NCBI GenBank assembly: GCA_002254595.1
Contig: NJEH01000023.1
Location: 1 to 10,294, forward strand
Direction of reading: 5' to 3'
Origin: Thermofilum sp. ex4484_15
GTDB taxonomy: Archaea; Thermoproteota; Thermoprotei; Thermofilales; EX4484-15
DNA: 10,294 nt
The position numbers and the translations under genes were made by a program. The stretch's first letter is position 1; the number at the start of each line of letters is the position of its first letter. The notes below the pieces were generated by a model. The model was not told where the DNA came from. It did not search any database and saw only the letters and a list, made by a program, of their open reading frames with translations. Below are positions 6,979 to 10,294 of the stretch, one piece after another.

Positions 6979-7365
6979 AGCGTCCTTCAGTATTTTAGAA
7001 TGGTCGAAAGCTAAGTTGGAAGGCGGTTTCTTAAATACCTTTACTTCCTTAGCGTCCGTAGAAGCCTTTAATCTACCCCCTATAGCCTTAGCTAGGAAAG
7101 CTATAGAAATTACATGTCCTCTAGGATCCCTATCGGGATCCGAGTACACGCCTATTAACTTAATTAGGGATACCTCTAAACCCGTTTCCTCCATAGCTTC
7201 CCTCCTGGCGGCATCTTCAACTTTTTCACCGTACTCTACGAAACCCCCCGGTAGCGCCCAATAACCCTGGAAAGGAGGGTTTAACCTCTTAATTAATACT
7301 ATCCCCCCTTTAGTTAAAATTACTAGGTCCACCGCTACCATGGGATACTTTTTAGCTCTTTGCAC
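6937..7365 (-). CDS. Nudix hydrolase, ADP-ribose pyrophosphatase-like
   Basis: 142 residues, the size of a minimal Nudix domain. The Nudix box G-x5-E-x7-REUxEExGU is complete from Gly41 to Leu63 (GGFVEYGEKVEDAARREAMEETGL without the first Gly), giving the metal-binding glutamates. WALPGG before it and SDPDRDPRGHVISIAF after it match the archaeal and bacterial ADP-ribose or MutT-like pyrophosphatases, which cleave nucleoside diphosphates linked to another group into two phosphates. The start is GTG 7363-7365; a TATA-like ACTTATACGT (complement of 7384-7393) lies about 25 bases upstream, suggesting a leaderless transcript. ATG 7339-7341, eight codons further in, is an alternative that would still keep the fold. 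The last 42 bases are shared with the opposite-strand phosphoesterase gene. Exact substrate cannot be read from sequence. Confidence 0.94.
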   Translation of the reverse strand: MQRAKKYPMVAVDLVILTKGGIVLIKRLNPPFQGYWALPGGFVEYGEKVEDAARREAMEETGLEVSLIKLIGVYSDPDRDPRGHVISIAFLAKAIGGRLKASTDAKEVKVFKKPPSNLAFDHSKILKDALRMLEKGGIDLSG

Positions 7366-7442
7366 GTCCGATTATAAGAAGTAACGTATAAGTAAAGCTT
7401 TCCCTTTAACACCTAAGGATTTTGAAGAAGGTGAGGTAGGAT
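7366..7442. promoter_or_regulatory. Divergent promoter between Nudix and second phosphoesterase
   Basis: 77 bases. ACGTATAAGT (7384-7393) reads as ACTTATACGT on the minus strand, placed for a leaderless start at GTG 7365. On the plus strand the same element, or the weaker CCCTTTAACA at 7402-7411, could drive the phosphoesterase gene, whose ribosome binding site GGTGAGG (7430-7436) lies six bases before ATG 7443. Confidence 0.45.
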
Positions 7443-8042
7443 ATGCTGAAGCTCCTAGTAATCTCCGATATACATTCTGACCTAAATAACTTAAGTAGAG
7501 TACTTAACGTAGCTAAGGAGGCTAGGTGTAACTTAGTAATATGTTGTGGGGACCTGGAGAGTCTTGAAGGCGTAGAGATGCTTTCACGATGCGGTTTAAA
7601 GAGTTTTACAGTAACAGGTAATATGGATTGGCCGGAAGTAAGTAAAGTAGCATCCCAGAAGGGTATATCGATAGAGAATAGGGTTGTAGAGGAAGGGGGT
7701 TATCGCTTTATAGGGGTAAGCGGGTTAAAGCATGCGAGCTCGTCGGTTAAAGCTTATGAGTTAGCTAGGAGTTCGGAGGGACCCATAATATTGGTATCCC
7801 ATCATCCCCCTTACGGTACTAAGGTAGATATAGCGTTAAGCGGTGTACATATAGGCTCGAAGTACGTTAGGAAGATAGTAGAGGATTGCGAGGTAATATT
7901 GCTCCTAGCAGGACACGTACATGAAGCTAGAGGCGTGGACAAGTTAGGTGAAACCCTAATTATAAACCCAGGACCTCTCTTCATGGGCTATTACGCGCTA
8001 GTGGAGTTGCCCTCCTTAAAGTATGAGTTACTCGAACTTTGA
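7443..8042 (+). CDS. Calcineurin-like metallophosphoesterase (single domain)
   Basis: 199 residues, the normal size for the small YfcE/MJ0936-like archaeal class. The metal-site motifs are complete: SDIHSD (Asp9, His11), GDLE (Asp37), GNMDW (Asn60, Asp62), SHHPPYG (His120/121), GHVHEARG (His158, His160), and a final NPGP typical of the family. These enzymes hydrolyse phosphodiesters or phosphomonoesters in the cytoplasm; the natural substrate is usually unknown. ATG 7443 is preceded by GGTGAGG six bases upstream, so the start is secure. It shares the SDIH and HPPYG style with the phosphoesterase domain at 5680, from which it is separated by one Nudix gene, so the two may be ancient duplicates. 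Bases use matches its neighbours. Confidence 0.94.
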   Translation: MLKLLVISDIHSDLNNLSRVLNVAKEARCNLVICCGDLESLEGVEMLSRCGLKSFTVTGNMDWPEVSKVASQKGISIENRVVEEGGYRFIGVSGLKHASSSVKAYELARSSEGPIILVSHHPPYGTKVDIALSGVHIGSKYVRKIVEDCEVILLLAGHVHEARGVDKLGETLIINPGPLFMGYYALVELPSLKYELLEL

Positions 8043-8054
8043 GTTTCGCGGAAT

Positions 8055-8065
8055 ACTTTATTAAT
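8055..8065 (+). promoter_or_regulatory. TATA box for a probably leaderless secreted-protein gene
   Basis: ACTTTATTAAT lies with its centre about 27 bases before the ATG at 8088, the usual distance from TATA box to transcription start in archaea. There is no ribosome binding site before the ATG, which supports a leaderless transcript. Confidence 0.5.
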
Positions 8066-8087
8066 CCTTAAATGGTAACTTACTATC

Positions 8088-8606
8088 ATGTATCGTAATC
8101 TAATTTACCTCCTTGCACTAGCACTAATAATGACGTTAATAGAGGCTAATTCCTTAATACCTTGTTTAGCCTCAAATAATAGGCCCTCTTTGATAAAACC
8201 GCCTATTTACTTAAAGGGTCAACGGGGTAAAGGTAGCGGAGTAATAATATCGGAAATTAAAGTACCGCCGGAGGTATTGATTACTTACGACGTACCTGTA
8301 ACGATAATAATAAATAATACTGGACCGGGCCCTGTATGGAACGTTACCGCTTTAATTAAAGTAAGTAAGGGATTACAAGTGTTATTCCAGCCCCAGAAGG
8401 TTATTAGGTTGGAACCTGGAGGTTGGACTACGGTAGTAGCTTTAATACACCCGCTTAAGGAAGGTACTTGGAACTTAACCGCGGAACTTTACGTAGGAAG
8501 GCTATTGGTGGACGTAGGTAGCGTAAGCGTCAAAATATATTCAGTATATAGCTACGCTTTAGAGCGGGGACTAGTATTACCATCCCCTAGGTTACCACCT
8601 GCTTAA
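8088..8606 (+). CDS. Small secreted protein with one Ig-fold (CARDB-like) domain
   Basis: 172 residues. The N-terminus (MYRNLIYLLALALIMTLIEA) is a clear signal peptide or anchor helix, with cleavage likely around residues 20-30. Residues about 53-150 form alternating beta strands with the pattern of CARDB or similar Ig-like domains used for adhesion on archaeal surfaces: VPPEVLITYDVPVTIIINNTG, GPVWNVTALIKV, LEPGGWTTV, EGTWNLTAEL. Three N-glycosylation sequons (Asn76, Asn85, Asn129) fit an extracellular location. Many relatives end in a C-terminal membrane helix; here the protein stops with PSPRLPPA and no anchor, so it is either released or held by its N-terminal helix. The 3' end overlaps the convergent thioredoxin gene by 15 bases. 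No catalytic motif is visible; function unknown. Confidence 0.75.
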   Translation: MYRNLIYLLALALIMTLIEANSLIPCLASNNRPSLIKPPIYLKGQRGKGSGVIISEIKVPPEVLITYDVPVTIIINNTGPGPVWNVTALIKVSKGLQVLFQPQKVIRLEPGGWTTVVALIHPLKEGTWNLTAELYVGRLLVDVGSVSVKIYSVYSYALERGLVLPSPRLPPA

Positions 8607-9004
8607 CCTCCTTAAGGCTTCTTCAAGTCCATATATGGTGAAAGGGCTGAAACCTACGAACCTCTCTACCTCCTTACCGTTACCGTACACGATGATAGTT
8701 GGTATATTAGTTATACCTCCACGCGAAGCTATCTCCGGTTCATCATCTACATTGAGTTTAGCGAAGATAGCTTTACCCGCGTACTTCTTAAATATACTCT
8801 CTAAGATAGGTTCTAAAGCCCTACACGGCATGCACCATTCGGCCCAGAAATCTACGACTACTAAAGGGTATTTATTTAAAACCTCATAAAAGTTAGAGGA
8901 ATTTAAATGTAGTATACGCTTAGGTAATTCGATTTCGCGTTTTTAACTAACTCCTTAACGGTAAGCTGAGATCTTAGTAATGAAAGGTAAGCTTTAGCTT
9001 CCAA
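8592..9004 (-). CDS. Thioredoxin with frameshifted N-terminal extension
   Basis: The thioredoxin fold is complete in one frame: LVVVDFWAEWCMPC with the redox pair Cys-Met-Pro-Cys (codons 8832-8834 and 8823-8825), then AKLNVDDEPEIASRGGITNIPT with the cis-proline, and ending RRLSRW. It reduces disulfides in cytoplasmic proteins. The first in-frame ATG (8831) lies within the active site and cannot be the start. Reading upstream in the same frame adds PKRILHLNSSNFYEVLNKYP but reaches a stop at 8943-8945 with no ATG, GTG or TTG. One extra A in the A5 run (T5 at 8940-8944) joins it to a frame encoding ELEAKAYLSLLRSQLTVKELVK, a typical archaeal thioredoxin extension, from TTG 9004. A further lesion near 9010 may separate it from TTG 9027 or ATG 9032. 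So the gene is frameshifted, or the sequence has an error. The 3' end overlaps the secreted-protein gene by 15 bases. Confidence 0.85.
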
Positions 9005-9070
9005 CTCCTTAAGCCCTTAATGCTCAACTCATCAACTTAACTAGTAGGCATTTCACATTTAACCCTACTT

Positions 9071-9889
9071 ATGAGGCCATATTTCTATTTCCTCGCCATA
9101 GCTCATTTTAGGAAGGCTTATCAAGGTCGTACTATATTAGTATAACGCAATGGATGTAAGAGGAGCAGGGGATTAGCTTTTAGTATCAGATGGTTTAAAT
9201 TCGATCATTAACGTAATTATTGTCGGTAATTTCGGCCTTACTATTTCTTAAGTCCTCCACTCCTCCCGATGAAAGACATCCCTACGGGCATTACGGTTAT
9301 AATGCCCTCTTGGCCTTAATTACCTCACTAATTATAATTGCTTCATCTTCCATCATAGCTACTTTAACCGTTAGTAGAATAAGTTCTCCACATGTAGTAA
9401 GAGGTGAGGTCGTTTACTATGCTCTAACTTCGACCATCTTATTATCCCTAACAACCATATTATTATTTAATGCCTCAAGTCCCTTGGGGGGCCTAGCTTT
9501 AAAAGCAGAATTTGGGCATTTAACGGTCAATTCCCTAGAGTCCCTTATAGCATTAATAGGAGTCGCCCCTTTCAGTTGACTTAAGCCCTATATACGATGG
9601 CTTAACTTCCTTAGCGATTATTTCCTTCACGCTTAAAGGCGCTTTAGCGCTTAAAGGCGCTTTAGCGAATTTACGCGAAGTAGTACGATGTCTACTTTAT
9701 GAAATGCCCTCCTTCGATTCCGTAAGGATTAAGAGGCAAGGTTCTGCCCTTTTCGTGGACTTGCATTTAGTAGTAGACCCAGCTATGAGTATTTATAAAG
9801 CCCATGAGATGGCCCGCGAATTGGAGAAGAAAATTAAAGAGAAAAACCCATCGATAAGGGATGTTATAATTCACGTAGGACCAGGTTAG
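9071..9889 (+). pseudogene. Cation diffusion facilitator transporter, broken by several frameshifts
   Basis: A CDF-family metal exporter can be read across three frames. ATG 9071 opens MRPYFYFLAIAHFRKAYQG and stops at 9143. The next frame gives NAMDVRGAG, a TAG at 9174, then VSDGLNSIINVII (helix 2). A surplus G at 9225 moves to the frame with the family motif DERHPYGHYGYNAL and helices 3-5 (to about 9566). A surplus C in CCCC 9566-9569 moves to the last frame, GLTSLAIISF (helix 6) and the cytoplasmic C-terminal domain, VRIKRQGSALFVDLHLVVDP through IRDVIIHVGPG, stopping at 9889. Removing T 9143, G 9225 and one C gives about 271 codons with one TAG. Metal-site residues look altered: helix 2 has N-S-I-I-N and helix 5 H-L-T-V-N where family members usually carry Asp. 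Codon use stays normal, so decay is recent or the sequence is faulty. Confidence 0.87.
9632..9667 (+). repeat. Two perfect 18-base tandem copies
   Basis: CTTAAAGGCGCTTTAGCG occurs at 9632-9649 and again at 9650-9667 without mismatch. It falls in frame in the broken CDF gene and doubles the six residues LKGALA at the end of the last membrane helix. Perfect identity suggests a recent slippage duplication. Confidence 0.9.
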
Positions 9890-10074
9890 GATCCCGAAGG
9901 CCTAGGAGGGGCGGGTAAGGTAGTGAAGAGGGATTCCATGGATTTCCTCCAAGTCTCCAACATTAACCTATACATCTCGAAGTAATATATCATGGAAATG
10001 TAGGACATCCAAAGGGATGGCCATATATATAGTAATGATAGGGGATCGAAGTAGGGAAAGTAATAAGGCATCAT
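9886..10074 (-). CDS. Aromatic-rich 62-residue protein of unknown function
   Basis: I do not recognise this protein. It has 62 residues with eight Tyr, three Trp and four Phe: a Pro/aromatic head (MMPYYFPYFDP), a long hydrophobic to amphipathic helix (LSLLYIWPSLWMSYISMIYYFEMYRLMLETWRKSMESLF) whose last part resembles phasin-like helices, and a short Pro/Ser tail. It could be a small membrane-associated protein. Evidence for translation is strong for its size: TAGGGAGGTGA before it holds both the stop of the upstream gene and an excellent ribosome binding site, seven bases before tandem ATGs (10074 and 10071), so the two genes look translationally coupled. The shared Pro-Tyr-Phe style with the upstream gene suggests related roles. 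Its stop overlaps that of the convergent transporter remnant by four bases. Confidence 0.65.
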   Translation of the reverse strand: MMPYYFPYFDPLSLLYIWPSLWMSYISMIYYFEMYRLMLETWRKSMESLFTTLPAPPRPSGS

Positions 10075-10081
10075 CGTTAAT

Positions 10082-10090
10082 TCACCTCCC
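10082..10090 (-). promoter_or_regulatory. Ribosome binding site GGGAGGTGA overlapping the upstream stop codon
   Basis: On the minus strand TAG (10092-10090) is followed without gap by GGAGGTGA, a perfect match to the archaeal anti-Shine-Dalgarno, seven bases before ATG 10074. A ribosome ending the upstream gene would sit on this site, which implies coupled translation of the two small proteins. Confidence 0.75.
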
Positions 10091-10293
10091 TACCAATAGG
10101 GGTAGTAAGGGAAGTAAGTCCAAGGATAGGGAGAGAAGTAAGGGAAGTAAGGTACCGAAGGAGGTAAGTACGCTCTGTAAGCTAGCCAGGGATTACCGAA
10201 AAGCCACCAGCAAGCACCCCTACCGAAGAGCCAACCTGGCCTCTGCCACGGAGGTAGGTAACTGAAGGGGCCCCTACCAGGCCAAGGCCCTAT
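10090..10293 (-). CDS. DUF5320-like Trp/Tyr/Pro-rich protein (N-terminus outside window)
   Basis: 67 codons plus stop are visible; the gene runs off the right edge, so its start is not seen. The N-terminal visible half is G/R/W rich, with GPWPGRGPFSYLPPWQRPGW followed by LFGRGACWWLFGNPWLAYR. This strongly resembles small archaeal proteins of the DUF5320 type, which carry repeated G-R-G and W-rich stretches and are often found beside Mrp/NBP35-type ATPases or NifX-like iron-molybdenum-cofactor proteins. Those partners are not visible here but could lie just beyond the edge. The C-terminal half is a PYFPYF-like low-complexity tail of Pro, Tyr, Phe and Trp. One cysteine (ACWW) is present. The opposite strand also has an open frame over this stretch, but it is Lys/Arg/Ser-rich, lacks a ribosome binding site and resembles nothing. 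Role unknown. Confidence 0.68.
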   Translation of the reverse strand: MGPWPGRGPFSYLPPWQRPGWLFGRGACWWLFGNPWLAYRAYLPPSVPYFPYFSPYPWTYFPYYPYW

Positions 10294-10294
10294 C

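Noticed and set aside
9174..9176. TAG as a pyrrolysine codon in the CDF gene
   Set aside because: The gene also has frameshifts, CDF proteins are not known to use pyrrolysine, and no Pyl genes are visible.
10017..10265. Lys/Arg/Ser-rich plus-strand open frame at the right edge
   Set aside because: It lies opposite the DUF5320-like gene and the aromatic-rich small gene, which have recognisable composition and a perfect ribosome binding site; the plus frame has neither.
1..10294. CRISPR array, insertion sequence or defence island
   Set aside because: No regularly spaced repeats, transposase, terminal inverted repeats or recognisable defence genes were seen on either strand.

Overview
The window reads as a piece of a thermophilic archaeal chromosome, most likely Thermoproteota or a related deep lineage. 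This is inferred from the gene families, the AT-leaning codon choice (TTA, ATA, GTA, AGG), frequent GTG and TTG starts, Shine-Dalgarno sequences matching an archaeal 16S tail (GAGGTGAT, GGGAGGTGA), TATA-like boxes about 25 bases before probable leaderless starts, and a DUF5320-like small protein. It is not proven, because no rRNA or other phylogenetic marker is present.

Layout, left to right. Bases 2-2050 carry a two-gene operon: the C-terminal two thirds of a glycerol-kinase-like FGGY kinase, cut by the window edge, and gpsA, an NAD(P)-dependent glycerol-3-phosphate dehydrogenase. Together they would turn glycerol into dihydroxyacetone phosphate. Facing them is a TIM-barrel glycoside-hydrolase-like gene with cysteine clusters. 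Next come a sugar-porter-type MFS transporter whose real N-terminus has no ATG, GTG or TTG start, and a convergent membrane-anchored family 2 glycosyltransferase. From 5680 to 8042 two calcineurin-like phosphoesterases flank a Nudix hydrolase. The first phosphoesterase carries a zinc ribbon and an unidentified cysteine-bearing C-terminal domain. A small secreted Ig-fold-like (CARDB-like) protein follows.

From 8592 on, the pattern of intact genes changes. A thioredoxin with an intact WCMPC active site has its N-terminal extension in another frame. The neighbouring cation diffusion facilitator gene (9071-9889) is broken by about three frameshifts and one in-frame TAG, although its protein sequence can still be read through. 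The lesions are all single-base events, so this is either recent gene decay or a badly sequenced stretch. At the right edge, on the minus strand, lie a DUF5320-like Trp/Tyr/Pro-rich gene (partial) and a translationally coupled 62-residue aromatic-rich protein of unknown function.

Two global features stand out. Beyond the first operon, strand alternates almost gene by gene, and all five convergent pairs overlap at their stop codons (4, 9, 42, 15 and 4 bases), leaving no room for intergenic terminators. Divergent pairs are separated by short promoter regions. I found no CRISPR array, insertion sequence, rRNA or credible functional tRNA. I do not see a clear new defence or mobile system; the most unusual items are the phosphoesterase fusion, the non-standard start of the transporter, the coupled aromatic-rich small-protein genes and the cluster of lesions at 8.9-9.6 kb.
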